Counted from the stretch's first letter, positions 1 through 9,996 are shown. The stretch: DNA of 64,000 bases from Lachnospiraceae bacterium UBA3850 (GCA_002392655.1 DGHK01000050.1:62001-126000), one strand, 5' to 3'. Notes: generated from the letters alone by a model not told the origin. A program made the numbers and translations.

Positions 1-2
1 CT

Positions 3-2381
3 GGGATGGCATTTACGAAGGATGCTGAAACAGGAAAGTATATCGCATGTAATCAGGCATTTGCAGAGTATGCACATAAGAAAAACAAGGAAGAGGTAAT
101 AGGACTTACTGATGCTCAGATCTTTGATCCTGAGACGGCGGCCCAATTCGTAGAGGCAGATAAAATAGCTATGTCGCTGAGCAAACCATACATATTCTTT
201 GAAGACGTTCCGGATGCAGTCGGTAATCAGCGACAGCTGCAGACGACAAAGCTAAAGTACAAGGATGTATCCGGAAAAATGTGTGTTCTTGGCATGTGCC
301 AGGATATAACAGACATGGTAAGCATACAGCATGAACAGGCTATGACGAAGGAAGCGTATGAACAGGCGGTAAGCTCCGGTCTCATGTATACAAACATTGC
401 ACAGACTCTTGCTCGTGATTACCTGGATATGTACTACGTAAATGTGGACTCAGAGGAGTATATAGAGTACAGCAAGAGTGAGGAAGGAACGGCGTTAAAA
501 GAAATAAGACGTGGCTGGCACTTCTTCAGTGATTGTAAGAATGAGCTTGCAGAGCAGGTGTATGCTGATGACAGAGATTCGTTCTTAGATTCCATGAAGC
601 GTAAAAATCTGATGAAAACACTCAAGCAGAAGGATTCATATGTCATGACATATCGCCAGATGAGTGAGAACGGCCCTGTTTATGTCAGTATGAAGATATC
701 CCGGATGGATGATGAACACTATATCATCATAGGTATCTCAGATGTTGATGCAGAGATGCGAGAGACAATGATTAAAAATGAAGCTCTGGCTGAAGCGCTT
801 GATTCCGTTGAGCAGGCTAATAAGGCTAAAACTACATTCCTTTCCGGAATGAGTTATGAGATACGTACTCCGCTCAGTTCGATAATTGGTCTGGATACTT
901 TGGCTCTGAAGAATGAGAAGTTGGATGGTGAAACTCGAGATTATCTGGAGAAGATTGGAGAAAGTGCGAATAATCTGAGGACTATTATTAATGATATACT
1001 GAATATGAGTCGTATAGAGTCCGGTCGTGTAATGCTTCGAAAGTCTGAGTTTTCTCTGGGGACACTCATTGAACAGGTAAGTACCGTAACTATGTCACAG
1101 TGTAAGGATAAGGGACTTACTTATTCGTGTAGTTTTATAAACCAGGTGGAAGGTTCATATATCGGAGATGATACAAAGCTTAAGGAGGTTCTGCTCAAAA
1201 TCCTGTCAAATGCAATAAAGTTCACCGATGCACCCGGTGATGTTAAACTCACTGTGGAAAAAATATCAGAGGATGAAGACCAGTCCACAATCCGTTTCTG
1301 TATCAAGGATACCGGAATAGGAATAGATAAAGAGTATATACCAAAAGTTTTCGATGATTTTTTCCAAGAGAATACAGGGCTCAGAACTAAGTTCGGAGGT
1401 AGTGGACTGGGTATGGCCATTACCAAGAGAATTGTTAATATGATGAATGGAAGTATAACTGTAGAATCTGAAAAGAAAGTAGGTTCGGAATTTACAGTGA
1501 CTATACCACTACATAACAGTGATCAGAGTGGTCTGAATCTTGAAAGAGAGATAGATCTGAGTACGATGCATGTTTTAATTGTTGATGATGATGAGATTGA
1601 ATTAAAACATGCAAGAGCTGTTCTTCAGGAAGCCGGAGTTAAAACTGATACTTGTACGAGTGGAGAGGAAGCGCTTAATAAGATAGAAACACATTTTGCT
1701 AAGCATGAGCCTTACAATCTGGTCCTTATGGATTGGAATATGCCGGGCATGAACGGAAAGGAAACCTCTGCTAAAATTAAGAAGCTTTTTGGAGAAGAGA
1801 TAACAGTTGTTGCTCTGACTGCATACAGCTGGGATGATATCCGTGAAGATGCAGAACAGGTGGGAGTGAATCATTCCCTTACAAAGCCTCTGTTTGTATC
1901 AGAAATAGTGGAGAGCTTTGAAGATATAGCTCGTCACAGCAAGATGAATATATTCAAGGAAAAGAAGAGGGCAAGTCTCGCAGGACGTAGAATCCTTCTT
2001 GCGGAGGATATAGAGATTAATGCCGAGATACTTACGGACGCACTAGATATGGAGAATATCAAGGTCGATCATGCCGAGAATGGTAAGATGGCAGTTGAGA
2101 TGTTTGAAAAGAGTACTGAAGGCATATATGCAGCAATACTTATGGACGTTCGTATGCCTGTTATGGATGGCCTGGAAGCTACAAAGGTTATACGAGCTAT
2201 GAGCAGGGAGGATGCGAAGAGAATACCTATCATAGCACTTACTGCGAATGCATTTGATGAGGATGTGCAGCGTTCCATAAGTGCAGGAATGAATGCTCAT
2301 CTGACTAAACCTATTGAAGCGGAAAGTTTGATCGAAACCTTGGGAGAACTTGTTTATGAGGCGATGGAGATAAAGCGATGA
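3..2381 (+). CDS. Hybrid sensor histidine kinase with two receiver domains (5' end outside window)
   Basis: The frame is open to the window edge, so the gene is 5'-truncated here; residues are numbered from the ATG at 6. Order of domains: PAS-like sensor (about 1-110), a second sensor stretch, a helical linker (about 260-280), a HisKA-like dimerisation region (about 275-345), a HATPase domain (about 385-505, with G1 DTGIGID and G2 GGSGLGMAIT), then receiver 1 (about 520-640, phospho-Asp 576 in LMDWNMPG) and receiver 2 (about 660-785, Asp 714 in LMDVRMPV). The H-box reads MSYEIRTPL, so the usual phospho-accepting His is Tyr 284. Autophosphorylation is therefore doubtful, and the protein may act as a partner, phosphatase or ATP-sensing scaffold. 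No Hpt domain is seen. It overlaps the next gene by 4 bp (ATGA), so the two are probably translationally coupled. Confidence 0.9.
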   Translation, partial: GMAFTKDAETGKYIACNQAFAEYAHKKNKEEVIGLTDAQIFDPETAAQFVEADKIAMSLSKPYIFFEDVPDAVGNQRQLQTTKLKYKDVSGKMCVLGMCQDITDMVSIQHEQAMTKEAYEQAVSSGLMYTNIAQTLARDYLDMYYVNVDSEEYIEYSKSEEGTALKEIRRGWHFFSDCKNELAEQVYADDRDSFLDSMKRKNLMKTLKQKDSYVMTYRQMSENGPVYVSMKISRMDDEHYIIIGISDVDAEMRETMIKNEALAEALDSVEQANKAKTTFLSGMSYEIRTPLSSIIGLDTLALKNEKLDGETRDYLEKIGESANNLRTIINDILNMSRIESGRVMLRKSEFSLGTLIEQVSTVTMSQCKDKGLTYSCSFINQVEGSYIGDDTKLKEVLLKILSNAIKFTDAPGDVKLTVEKISEDEDQSTIRFCIKDTGIGIDKEYIPKVFDDFFQENTGLRTKFGGSGLGMAITKRIVNMMNGSITVESEKKVGSEFTVTIPLHNSDQSGLNLEREIDLSTMHVLIVDDDEIELKHARAVLQEAGVKTDTCTSGEEALNKIETHFAKHEPYNLVLMDWNMPGMNGKETSAKIKKLFGEEITVVALTAYSWDDIREDAEQVGVNHSLTKPLFVSEIVESFEDIARHSKMNIFKEKKRASLAGRRILLAEDIEINAEILTDALDMENIKVDHAENGKMAVEMFEKSTEGIYAAILMDVRMPVMDGLEATKVIRAMSREDAKRIPIIALTANAFDEDVQRSISAGMNAHLTKPIEAESLIETLGELVYEAMEIKR

Positions 2382-2563
2382 ATATACCTAATGACCCGAT
2401 AATGCTAATGAGTTATATGAATACACAGCTGAGAGATAACTATGCATCCATGGAAGAATTTGCAGCTTCAAACGGGGTAAATGCACAGGAAATCAAGGAC
2501 AAACTGGCTGCAGTTGGATATAAGTATGACGAAGAAAAAAATCAGTTTGGACGAATCATATAA
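2378..2563 (+). CDS. DUF4250 family small protein
   Basis: This 61-residue cytoplasmic protein has the pattern of DUF4250: an N-terminal IPNDPIMLMSYMNTQLRD block followed by a short helical region with EEFAASNGV and a C-terminal VGYKYDEEKNQF. Its function is unknown. The start ATG overlaps the stop of the upstream hybrid kinase (ATGA), which argues for one transcript. An intrinsic terminator follows within 20 bp. Nothing in the sequence points to an enzymatic site; the short helices could be a small DNA- or protein-binding fold, but that is a guess. Confidence 0.8.
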   Translation: MNIPNDPIMLMSYMNTQLRDNYASMEEFAASNGVNAQEIKDKLAAVGYKYDEEKNQFGRII

Positions 2564-2576
2564 TTTCATATGAAAT

Positions 2577-2606
2577 AAAAAAAGCGTTACAAAATGTAGC
2601 GCTTTT
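2577..2606. terminator. Bidirectional intrinsic terminator
   Basis: AAAAGCG/CGCTTTT arms enclose TACA-AAA-TGTA, with A-rich sequence on the left and T-rich on the right. It lies between two convergent genes and could serve both strands. Confidence 0.8.
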
Positions 2607-2618
2607 GTAGTTTAAGTG

Positions 2619-3053
2619 CTATGACAGGGGGTTCTCCCCATATTTGTCCAGCAGAAGATTTGTATCCATAACCGATGCATGCTGATTAATTGCTACGGAA
2701 AGTATGATATCGCGTTTGTTCATAGGATATAGGATGGCACATTCATTAAGTTCCAGTGCCCTTGTTGTTTCTTCGCTGGTAAGTCCTGCTCCTATACAGA
2801 GGCGGAGAACTTTATCACGACTGGGTTTTCTGGTGCCCTTCATTATCTGGTAATAATATGATTTTTCAACTCCACTGAGTTTAATTAGTTCGGAGTCTGA
2901 GAGTTTTTTTACAGATGTAAGAGATTTATAGTATTCCACAAAGGTTTTATAGCTGTCTGTTACCTTTTGGTGTTTCATGTATTTTTGCATTTCGAGTTCG
3001 TTATCTATCTGTGAAAGAATATCTGCCAGCTTCTTTGTTGTTTTCTCGTCCAT
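2619..3053 (-). CDS. XRE-type helix-turn-helix regulator
   Basis: This 144-residue protein has a predicted HTH around residues 50-80 (SDSELIKLSGVEKSYYYQIM, then KGTRKPSRDKVLRLCIGAGL), the layout of XRE/Cro-like DNA-binding domains. The helical N-terminus (about 1-45) could mediate dimerisation. The C-terminal tail (ECAILYPMNKRDIILSVAIN and beyond) resembles the extension of HTH proteins that sit beside kinases in Lachnospiraceae, though no precise family is claimed. It is convergent with the DUF4250 gene and divergent from the DUF218 gene at 3396, so it may control that promoter region. A run of eight G on its own strand serves as the ribosome-binding site. Confidence 0.7.
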   Translation of the reverse strand: MDEKTTKKLADILSQIDNELEMQKYMKHQKVTDSYKTFVEYYKSLTSVKKLSDSELIKLSGVEKSYYYQIMKGTRKPSRDKVLRLCIGAGLTSEETTRALELNECAILYPMNKRDIILSVAINQHASVMDTNLLLDKYGENPLS

Positions 3054-3395
3054 TTCCCCCCCCTGTAAAACATATCTAATGATAATGGAAGTAGGCTTTA
3101 GCCAAAAATTAATATAGCATATTTGTGACTTTATAGGGTGGGCTGCCTGCCCACTAAATTTGACGAAACTTATAATTTAATAATAGCATATTTGTAGTAT
3201 AATTAGACAAAAATGATTCGATGAAGTAATCGGAGCAAAATCAAGTATGAATAAAATGTATTTTGAACAGTCTTCATGGTTTGATATAATAAGGCTCGAA
3301 GAAATAGACTACTTCTCCTAGTTGAGAAGTAGATGACAGAATCTGCAGAGAAAGTAGTCAGAGGATTAAAGTGTAATCCTCTTGAGGATTGAGAT
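3054..3395. other. Intergenic region with several hairpins and possible promoter
   Basis: This 340-bp gap separates divergent genes. It carries a GTGGGC/GCCCAC hairpin near 3138-3154, two copies of an ATAGCATATTTGT word (near 3114 and 3184), and a consensus -10 TATAAT at 3198-3203 with only a weak -35. Downstream are two strong hairpins, CTACTTCTC/GAGAAGTAG (about 3308-3331) and GAGGATTA/TAATCCTC (about 3361-3381). The second lies just before the start at 3396. A structured 5' leader is plausible. No known riboswitch class was recognised. Confidence 0.4.
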
Positions 3396-4886
3396 ATGTC
3401 AAGGATTAAAAAACTTATAATCTTAATAGTATGCGTCCTTTTGGTTGGTATCTTTGACGTATTTGTTATCGGAGATACATTTATTCATGAGTTTCCTATC
3501 ATCCTTGAGGGAAGCGGAGTTCCTGAAGTGGAGATAGAAAATGAGGATGTTTTAGAGGTCTATGAGGCTATGTCTACGCCGGAGACCGCAAGGGTTGTTT
3601 TTAAAGGGAAAAATCCCGGAAGAACTGAGGTGCATATAACTGTAAGAGGAGACGGAGGCAAGTATCTGACACATTCCGGTGTTTACTGTGTTCATAGAAA
3701 CGGTCTGATCACGCAGGGTGGATATCTGGGTACGACCAACAGGTTCTATATCATAGGTATCGAAGCAGCACTGTGTTTTGTGATTGCATTTATCCTGAGA
3801 GTAAGAAAATGTATGAAACTCGCAAAGAAGAATATGTATTCATATTCGCTGGCAGGCCATATAGGTGTTGCTCTTTTTCTTCTGGCATGCTCGGTTCTCT
3901 TTATAGCGGTTTCGATAAGACAGGGCACCGCAAACTACAGGATTGATATTATGTACATGGCATTTTTCAATATATTTGAACTGTTTGCCATGGTGGCTTT
4001 CCCGATTGTTTTTATAGTGTCCATATATCTCTGTGTAAGTAATGTTGTGCTGATAAGAAAAGAAGGCTTCAGCTTCACCAACTGTTTATGCATACTTCTC
4101 GGATTCGGACTTATATTAATGACATTTTTAGGTTACTATACAGAAAGAATTCTTTACATGGATCCTTACTCATATAAGAATCTGTTCAAGCTGAGACTTG
4201 TAAGTCATATAGTGATGTTTTTCTATTCACTTCTATGTTATTTCGAGTGTATCCTTGTCAGTACATTTTACTGTGCTGAGCGTGCGGGACGATATGTTCC
4301 GCGCAGAAATAAGGATTATATAATAGTCCTTGGCTGTGGTCTCAAGAAGGATGGAACGCTGACTCCTCTTTTGGCAGGAAGAGCTGATAGAGCCATTTGG
4401 TTTTCGAAGAAGCAGAAGGATGAGACGGGGAGAGATATCATCTTCATACCTTCAGGCGGAAAGGGCGATGATGAGGTAATAGCAGAAGGCGAGGCGATAC
4501 GTAATTATCTGATCGAGAAGGGAATCAAACCGGATCATATCCTGGTGGAGAACAAGTCCACCTCGACTTACGAGAATCTGAAGTATTCCTTTGATATTAT
4601 TAAAAATCGGGAACGTGAAGCATTTGAAGGAGATGGTCATGTGGGAATAGCATATTCCACTACAGATTACCATGTCCTGAGGAGCGGAGTTATCGCAAAG
4701 GAACAGGGAGTAAAAGCCACAGGTCTCGGAAGCAGGACAAAATGGTATTTTCATATAAATGCAATCATCAGGGAGTTTATTGCTATCCTGAAAGCTGAAA
4801 GAAGAACCCATATAAGAAATGTAATCCTGCTTATGATCTATACTCTTGTTTTATTCTTCATTGCCACGAAGATTGGCTATTTATAA
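3396..4886 (+). CDS. Membrane protein with C-terminal DUF218 (YdcF/SanA-like) domain
   Basis: This 496-residue protein starts with a membrane anchor (about 5-25) and an extracytoplasmic beta-rich segment (about 30-110). Several membrane spans follow (about 122-135, 155-175, 195-220, 230-248, 265-290), then a DUF218 domain (about 305-455) and a final hydrophobic helix (about 474-493). DUF218 landmarks are DYIIVLGCGLKKDGTLTPLL, the GRADRA stretch, IPSGGKGDDE and the STSTYENLKYS motif. The family (E. coli SanA, YdcF, ElyC) is tied to envelope integrity and peptidoglycan-precursor metabolism, but the activity is poorly defined. The next two genes also encode membrane proteins and lie 27 and 9 bp apart, suggesting one envelope-related operon. 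Confidence 0.85.
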   Translation: MSRIKKLIILIVCVLLVGIFDVFVIGDTFIHEFPIILEGSGVPEVEIENEDVLEVYEAMSTPETARVVFKGKNPGRTEVHITVRGDGGKYLTHSGVYCVHRNGLITQGGYLGTTNRFYIIGIEAALCFVIAFILRVRKCMKLAKKNMYSYSLAGHIGVALFLLACSVLFIAVSIRQGTANYRIDIMYMAFFNIFELFAMVAFPIVFIVSIYLCVSNVVLIRKEGFSFTNCLCILLGFGLILMTFLGYYTERILYMDPYSYKNLFKLRLVSHIVMFFYSLLCYFECILVSTFYCAERAGRYVPRRNKDYIIVLGCGLKKDGTLTPLLAGRADRAIWFSKKQKDETGRDIIFIPSGGKGDDEVIAEGEAIRNYLIEKGIKPDHILVENKSTSTYENLKYSFDIIKNREREAFEGDGHVGIAYSTTDYHVLRSGVIAKEQGVKATGLGSRTKWYFHINAIIREFIAILKAERRTHIRNVILLMIYTLVLFFIATKIGYL

Positions 4887-4913
4887 AAGACAGATTGAAA
4901 GGTTGTAAAAAAG

Positions 4914-6092
4914 TTGGGAATTATAGCTCTGATTTTGTATATTTTTTTTCAGACAGGGATTTCGTTACTTTCGGAATATCTCATTCAGAAAAATAAACAT
5001 ATCGGAAATCTGGGAAAGAAGACGAGAATTATAAGAATTTCATTCTATATACTGTTAGGATTGCTCCCGGTACTGGGGGCATTTCTTCCGAAGTGTTCCT
5101 TCAAGTATTTCTGCATGAAATGGGGAAATGTATGGCTCGGATTTTTTATGTACTATTCGGCTTTGATCATATTCCTTACACTTATCGGCCTATTGGTGTC
5201 GAAGGTGAAAAAGGACAAAGAGAAAAGGTCGCTCAGATTCGTAATGCTTACGTCCTTTGCCATAGCTTCAGTTCTTTTTGCGTATGGAATTATACATGCC
5301 AGATCGCCTAAAGTGGTTAGATATGATGTAAGTATAAATAAGCAGACTGAAGGTATAAAGCAGCTGAAGGTTGTTCTGATTGCCGATCTGCATCTCAGTG
5401 TGAACTCAGATATTAAACTGACCGAGAAGATGGTGGAACTTGTGAATGCGGAAAATCCGGATGTTGTAGTTGTAGCAGGAGATATATTTACAAGTAATAT
5501 CGAAGGTCTTAAGGATCCTGATAAATATGCGGAAGCGCTCAGCCATATGAAGGCAAAGTACGGAGTCTATGCTGTCTATGGTAATCATGACGTAGATGAG
5601 GATCTGTTCAGTGGTTTTGCAATCTCTCCGGTTTCAGAGGCTTTCAGAACACCTGAGATAGAAAAGTTTTTTGAAGACGCAGGATTTACAGTTCTCTATG
5701 ACGAGACAGTTACGTTAGCAGACGGAGAGGTTAATCTGGTTGGTCGAATTGATGGCGAGAAGGCGGGTGACGGTACACGTAACAGAGCTGATGCGAAAAC
5801 TGTTCTCAGTGATGTGGATAAGACTAAACCGGTAATAGTACTTCAGCATGAGCCCGTAGAATTTAAAGACCTGTCTGATAATGGCGCGGATCTTGTACTG
5901 TGCGGACATACACATAATGGTCAGGTTTTTCCCGGCAATCTTTTCGTTCCGTTATTCAATGAAAATGCATACGGTGTGAAAAAACTACATGGAATAGATA
6001 CAGTCGTAACTGCCGGAGTCGGTTACTACGGACCTCCGATGAGAGTGGGAACTGACAGTGAGGTTACGGTGGTTAATATCAAGTTTGAGTAG
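4914..6092 (+). CDS. Membrane-anchored metallophosphoesterase
   Basis: This 392-residue protein has about four N-terminal membrane spans (1-130) and then a calcineurin-like phosphoesterase domain. The metal-binding blocks are clear: ADLHLS (DxH), VVAGDIF (GD), GNHDVDED (GNHD), LQHEP and CGHTHNGQ (GHTH). It belongs to the YkuE/YaeI-like group, where some members hydrolyse phospholipid or UDP-diacylglucosamine-type substrates; the substrate here is unknown. The start used is TTG at 4914 with a modest AAAGG about 12 bp upstream, so a slightly different start is possible. It sits between DUF218 and DUF975/CmpB genes and is probably co-transcribed with them. Confidence 0.88.
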   Translation: MGIIALILYIFFQTGISLLSEYLIQKNKHIGNLGKKTRIIRISFYILLGLLPVLGAFLPKCSFKYFCMKWGNVWLGFFMYYSALIIFLTLIGLLVSKVKKDKEKRSLRFVMLTSFAIASVLFAYGIIHARSPKVVRYDVSINKQTEGIKQLKVVLIADLHLSVNSDIKLTEKMVELVNAENPDVVVVAGDIFTSNIEGLKDPDKYAEALSHMKAKYGVYAVYGNHDVDEDLFSGFAISPVSEAFRTPEIEKFFEDAGFTVLYDETVTLADGEVNLVGRIDGEKAGDGTRNRADAKTVLSDVDKTKPVIVLQHEPVEFKDLSDNGADLVLCGHTHNGQVFPGNLFVPLFNENAYGVKKLHGIDTVVTAGVGYYGPPMRVGTDSEVTVVNIKFE

Positions 6093-6101
6093 GTTTAGAC
6101 G

Positions 6102-7658
6102 ATGAATGAACAAAAAGTCATGAGGATTGGCGAACTAAGAAAAAGGAATAGAAGAACGATCTTCACTAGAGGTATAAAACCATATCTGGTTATGATTCTT
6201 ATTGTTTTTACTTTTTCTTTTCTTGAGATATCAAACTCAGCGGCAACAAATGAAGTAGAATATCTGGATGAGTATTTAGGTCTCGGAACAGTAGATGCCG
6301 TTGATGTTGAAGCAGTTCAGGATTACATCGCAGGAATGCCTGTGATTAAAGCTTTGCCTGAAGGTTTAGTGAAAAGTACAGTGTTCCATATCGTAAATGA
6401 TCATAGCTGGATACTCAAATTCCTTGGGAGAAATCGTGGATATGCCGAGAGAAATGTAGGAGAGATGGCTGGTTTTCTTATAGCAGCCTTTATCCTTATA
6501 GATATCATTTTTTACCTTTTGATGAAGGTTTTTATAGTTGGACTCAATCGTTATTTTATGGAGGCGAGGCTACAAAAGAATGTAAAAATTAGACGAATAC
6601 TTGCTCCGTTCAGTGACAAAAGATTCACCAAGGTTTTAAAGACTACTCTTTGTTATTATGGAGTTATGCTCCTGTGGCTGCTTACGATCGTCGGTGGAAT
6701 AATCAAGATCTTTCAGTATTATTTTGTTTTACATATAATTGCTGAAAATCCTGATGTGACATGGAAGGAAGCGAGAGACCTTTCTAAGGCGATGACGAAG
6801 GGCTACAAATGGAAGATATTCCTGATGAATCTGTCTTATTTTTATCTGGGACTTCTGAACTTTTTACCGTTTTTTGACTTGTGCGTTTCAACACCTGTCA
6901 TGAACGGTATCGATGCTGAGATGTACTTCTTCCTCAGAAATCGTGATGATATCGACAGATCCCTTTTTGTCGAGGATGGATTTAATGAAAAGGCATATGT
7001 TGATAGGATAGCAGATGGTGAAAAGGCTGAGGATATTCAGCTTCAGTACAAACTAAAGGATGTAAGCATCAAGGGTACAAGCTTTGATGAGAATGATAAG
7101 TATAGGATTGTTGAGTTTATAATAATGTTTTTCCTGTTCTCCTTTGTCGGATGGATCTGGGAGGTTGGAATACATATATATGAGGATCATGCATTTGTAA
7201 ACAGAGGAACTATGTACGGACCGTGGCTTCCGATTTATGGAGCAGGTGGTGCTGGAATTATTGTGTTCCTCAGCCGTTTCAAGAACAACAAGCCGAAGCT
7301 TTTTGTTCTAACTATGGTGCTGTGTGGAATACTTGAGTATGCTACCAGTTTCTATCTAGAATTTTTTAAGAATTCAAAGTACTGGGACTATAATGATATG
7401 TTCGCCAACATAAACGGTCGAGTATGTCTTGCCGGCCTTCTTGCATTTGCTTTTGGTGGATTCCTTGGAATATATATCCTTGGACCTCAGATAAAGAGAT
7501 GGGTAGAAAAAATAGGCGATAAGAAGACCAAGATCATTTGTGCAGTGCTGGTCACCGCATTTTTGATAGATGTAATCTGCTGTGCTATCTTCGGACCAAA
7601 TCAGGGTGCAGGCGTAGGAGAGAAATACGCAAGTCTCTGTATGCTTTTCGGCTGTTAG
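6102..7658 (+). CDS. DUF975-like/CmpB-type (putative ABC transporter permease) fusion membrane protein
   Basis: This 518-residue polytopic protein has two parts. Residues about 25-290 look like DUF975, with membrane helices and a conserved NPDVTWKEARDLSKAMTKGY-type block. After a charged linker (about 285-335), residues about 340-515 match the CmpB/putative ABC-transporter-permease family (FSFVGWIWEVGIHIYEDHAF, NRGTMYGPWLPIYGAGG, WDYND, NINGRVCLAG). No ATPase partner is encoded nearby, so the transporter label is unproven. The two families are often separate proteins; here they are continuous, with no sign of a frameshift. A 9-bp gap to the preceding gene supports an operon. Confidence 0.75.
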   Translation: MNEQKVMRIGELRKRNRRTIFTRGIKPYLVMILIVFTFSFLEISNSAATNEVEYLDEYLGLGTVDAVDVEAVQDYIAGMPVIKALPEGLVKSTVFHIVNDHSWILKFLGRNRGYAERNVGEMAGFLIAAFILIDIIFYLLMKVFIVGLNRYFMEARLQKNVKIRRILAPFSDKRFTKVLKTTLCYYGVMLLWLLTIVGGIIKIFQYYFVLHIIAENPDVTWKEARDLSKAMTKGYKWKIFLMNLSYFYLGLLNFLPFFDLCVSTPVMNGIDAEMYFFLRNRDDIDRSLFVEDGFNEKAYVDRIADGEKAEDIQLQYKLKDVSIKGTSFDENDKYRIVEFIIMFFLFSFVGWIWEVGIHIYEDHAFVNRGTMYGPWLPIYGAGGAGIIVFLSRFKNNKPKLFVLTMVLCGILEYATSFYLEFFKNSKYWDYNDMFANINGRVCLAGLLAFAFGGFLGIYILGPQIKRWVEKIGDKKTKIICAVLVTAFLIDVICCAIFGPNQGAGVGEKYASLCMLFGC

Positions 7659-7728
7659 TCTCGTGAAAAAATGAAACAGAAAAAAATAAAGCAAAAAAAC
7701 AAGAAGTAAAAAATTTATAAAAAAATGT

Positions 7729-7885
7729 TTGACAAAGAAAAAAATCTGAGTATAATGTGAAACCATAAAGAATATGTTTTTGAAGACAAAGGCGTCTTAG
7801 AGAAGAAATCTCTAAGGCGCCCTTTCGCGTTTTTGGACGTAGTGACTTATGAACGCGTATACGAAACAAAATAGAAAAGGAGAGT
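7729..7885 (+). promoter_or_regulatory. glnN promoter and ANTAR-type antitermination leader
   Basis: The promoter is TTGACA (7729-7734), a 16-bp spacer and TATAAT (7751-7756). About 30 nt downstream is a hairpin AAGAC/GTCTT (7783-7798) with hexaloop AAAGGC (7788-7793), which has the A1/G4 pattern known for ANTAR targets. Its loop and 3' arm are also the 5' arm of a 13-bp terminator (7791-7803 with 7809-7821) followed by a T-rich run, so the two structures exclude each other. A GTAGTGACTTATGAA word at 7839-7853 is shared with the purF and gltB leaders. The ribosome-binding site AAAGGAG follows near 7876. Confidence 0.75.
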
Positions 7886-7889
7886 TATT

Positions 7890-9992
7890 ATGGAAAAGAC
7901 AAATGTACCTGAGTTGTTTGGTTCAATGGTTTTTGACGACAGAGTAATGAGAGCAAGACTTTCAGATGATGTTTATGCATCACTCAAGAAAACTATTGAT
8001 GAAAATGTAAGACTGGACGATGCAGTTGCTGATGCGGTTGCAGAGGAGATGAAGAACTGGGCACTTGAAAACGGTGCAACACATTTTACACATTGGTTCC
8101 AGCCACTTACAGGAGTGACAGCTGAGAAGCACGACAGCTTCATCTCGCCTTCACCTGACGGCGGTGTGCTGATGGAGTTCTCCGGTAAGGAGCTCATCAA
8201 GGGTGAGCCGGATGCTTCTTCCTTTCCATCAGGTGGACTCAGAGCTACATTTGAAGCAAGAGGATATACAGCATGGGATCCGACATCCTACGCATTTATC
8301 AAGGATCATACACTTTGTATTCCGACCGCGTTCTGCTCTTACTCAGGTGAGGCACTCGATAAGAAGACACCACTTCTCAGATCGATGCAGGCTATTAACC
8401 GTCAGGCAAAAAGAGTTCTGAAGCTTTTCGGAAATGATGATGTTAAGTATGTAAGAACAAGCGTTGGTCCTGAGCAGGAGTACTTCCTTGTAGACCAGAA
8501 GGTTTACAATGAACGTCCGGATTTGATTTATACAGGAAGAACACTTTTCGGTGCTATGCCTCCAAGAGGGCAGGAGATGGATGACCATTACTTCGGAGTT
8601 ATCAAGCCTCGAGTAAATGAATTTATGGAGGATCTGAATAACGAGCTCTGGAAGCTGGGAATTCTTGCAAAGACAGAGCATAACGAGGTTGCACCTGCAC
8701 AGCATGAGCTGGCTCCTATTTATTCAACAACAAATGTAGCAACTGATTCAAATCAGCTGACTATGGAAATAATGAAGAAGGTTGCTTCACGTCACGGAAT
8801 GGTTTGTCTCCTTCATGAGAAGCCGTTCGCAGGAGTAAATGGATCAGGTAAGCATAACAACTGGTCAATCGGAACAGATACAGGAATCAACCTCCTGTCA
8901 CCTGGAAAAACACCTTATGAAAATGCACAGTTCCTTCTTTTCCTTGCAGCAGTTATTCAGGCAGTAGATGATTATCAGGATCTGCTTCGTCTGTCAGTTG
9001 CAACTGCAGGAAATGATCACAGACTTGGAGCAAATGAAGCACCACCTGCAATCATTTCCATCTTCCTTGGTGATGAGCTTACAGCCATCCTGAATGCAAT
9101 CAGAGATGATAAGCCATATGAGGGAACAGAGGATGTAGTTATGAAGCTCGGCGTTCATTCACTTCCAAGCTTCAGCAGAGATACAACAGACAGAAACAGA
9201 ACGTCACCTTTTGCATTTACAGGTAATAAATTCGAGTTCAGATCACTTGGTTCTTCAAACAGTATCGCATGCTGCAACATTATGCTGAACGCAGCAGTTG
9301 CAGAAAGCTTAAGACAGTATGCTGACGAGCTCGAGGGCGCAGCTGATTTTGAAACAGCACTTCATGATCTCATTAAGAGAGTTATCACAGAGCATCAGAG
9401 AATACTCTTCGACGGAAACGGATACGGCGATGAATGGATCAAGGAGGCAACTGAGGTAAGAGGTCTTTCAAACTTAAAGACTACTGCAGATGCTATGCCA
9501 CACCTTCTTGATGAGAAGAACAAGAAGATGCTTATGGAGCACAAGGTATTTACAGAGGCAGAGCTCCAGTCACGTTGTGAGATAATGCTTGAGAATTATG
9601 TGAAGACAGTAAACATCGAGGGTAACACAATGGTAGATATGGTTCGTAAGAACTACCTGCCTGCTATAGAGAGATACCTCTTCAGACTTGCAGAGACCAC
9701 ATCACTTATGAGACAGGTAAGCGATAAGGTTAAATGTAACTACGAGGTTTCAACTATGGAGAGACTTTCAGAGCTGACAGACAGTATCCTTGAATCAGTA
9801 AAGAAGCTGGAAGAGGATCTTGAGCAGTTCAAGTCACTTGAGGATGTATTTGCATCATCAGCATTTGTAAGAGATGAGATGCTTCCTTCAATGGAGACAC
9901 TTCGTGGATATGTTGATGAGGCTGAGATGCTTACATCACAGAAGGATTGGCCGTTCCCAAGCTATGGACAGCTGCTCTTCTCTGTAAAGTAA
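7890..9992 (+). CDS. glnN: Glutamine synthetase type III
   Basis: This 700-residue enzyme catalyses ATP-dependent formation of glutamine from glutamate and ammonia in the cytosol. Its length and blocks are those of [15 protein letters not shown], the SFPSGGLR region, [10 protein letters not shown] (metal-binding Glu), [15 protein letters not shown] (substrate site), [17 protein letters not shown], and [20 protein letters not shown] carrying the active-site arginines. The C-terminal helical extension (about 560-700) is typical of GSIII. A good Shine-Dalgarno site precedes the ATG. It has its own promoter and antitermination leader, and an ammonium transporter follows, so it is likely the main glutamine synthetase induced under nitrogen limitation. 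Confidence 0.97.
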   Translation: MEKTNVPELFGSMVFDDRVMRARLSDDVYASLKKTIDENVRLDDAVADAVAEEMKNWALENGATHFTHWFQPLTGVTAEKHDSFISPSPDGGVLMEFSGKELIKGEPDASSFPSGGLRATFEARGYTAWDPTSYAFIKDHTLCIPTAFCSYSGEALDKKTPLLRSMQAINRQAKRVLKLFGNDDVKYVRTSVGPEQEYFLVDQKVYNERPDLIYTGRTLFGAMPPRGQEMDDHYFGVIKPRVNEFMEDLNNELWKLGILAKTEHNEVAPAQHELAPIYSTTNVATDSNQLTMEIMKKVASRHGMVCLLHEKPFAGVNGSGKHNNWSIGTDTGINLLSPGKTPYENAQFLLFLAAVIQAVDDYQDLLRLSVATAGNDHRLGANEAPPAIISIFLGDELTAILNAIRDDKPYEGTEDVVMKLGVHSLPSFSRDTTDRNRTSPFAFTGNKFEFRSLGSSNSIACCNIMLNAAVAESLRQYADELEGAADFETALHDLIKRVITEHQRILFDGNGYGDEWIKEATEVRGLSNLKTTADAMPHLLDEKNKKMLMEHKVFTEAELQSRCEIMLENYVKTVNIEGNTMVDMVRKNYLPAIERYLFRLAETTSLMRQVSDKVKCNYEVSTMERLSELTDSILESVKKLEEDLEQFKSLEDVFASSAFVRDEMLPSMETLRGYVDEAEMLTSQKDWPFPSYGQLLFSVK

Positions 9993-9996
9993 TGGT

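Noticed and set aside
3138..3154. GTGGGC/GCCCAC hairpin as terminator of the XRE gene at 2619
   Set aside because: It lies upstream of that gene's start, and no T-tract follows on either strand.
7757..7781. Candidate first ANTAR hairpin (CATA-AAGAA-TATG) before the glnN hexaloop
   Set aside because: The loop has five bases, not six, and no equivalent exists in the purF, gltB or pyrG leaders.
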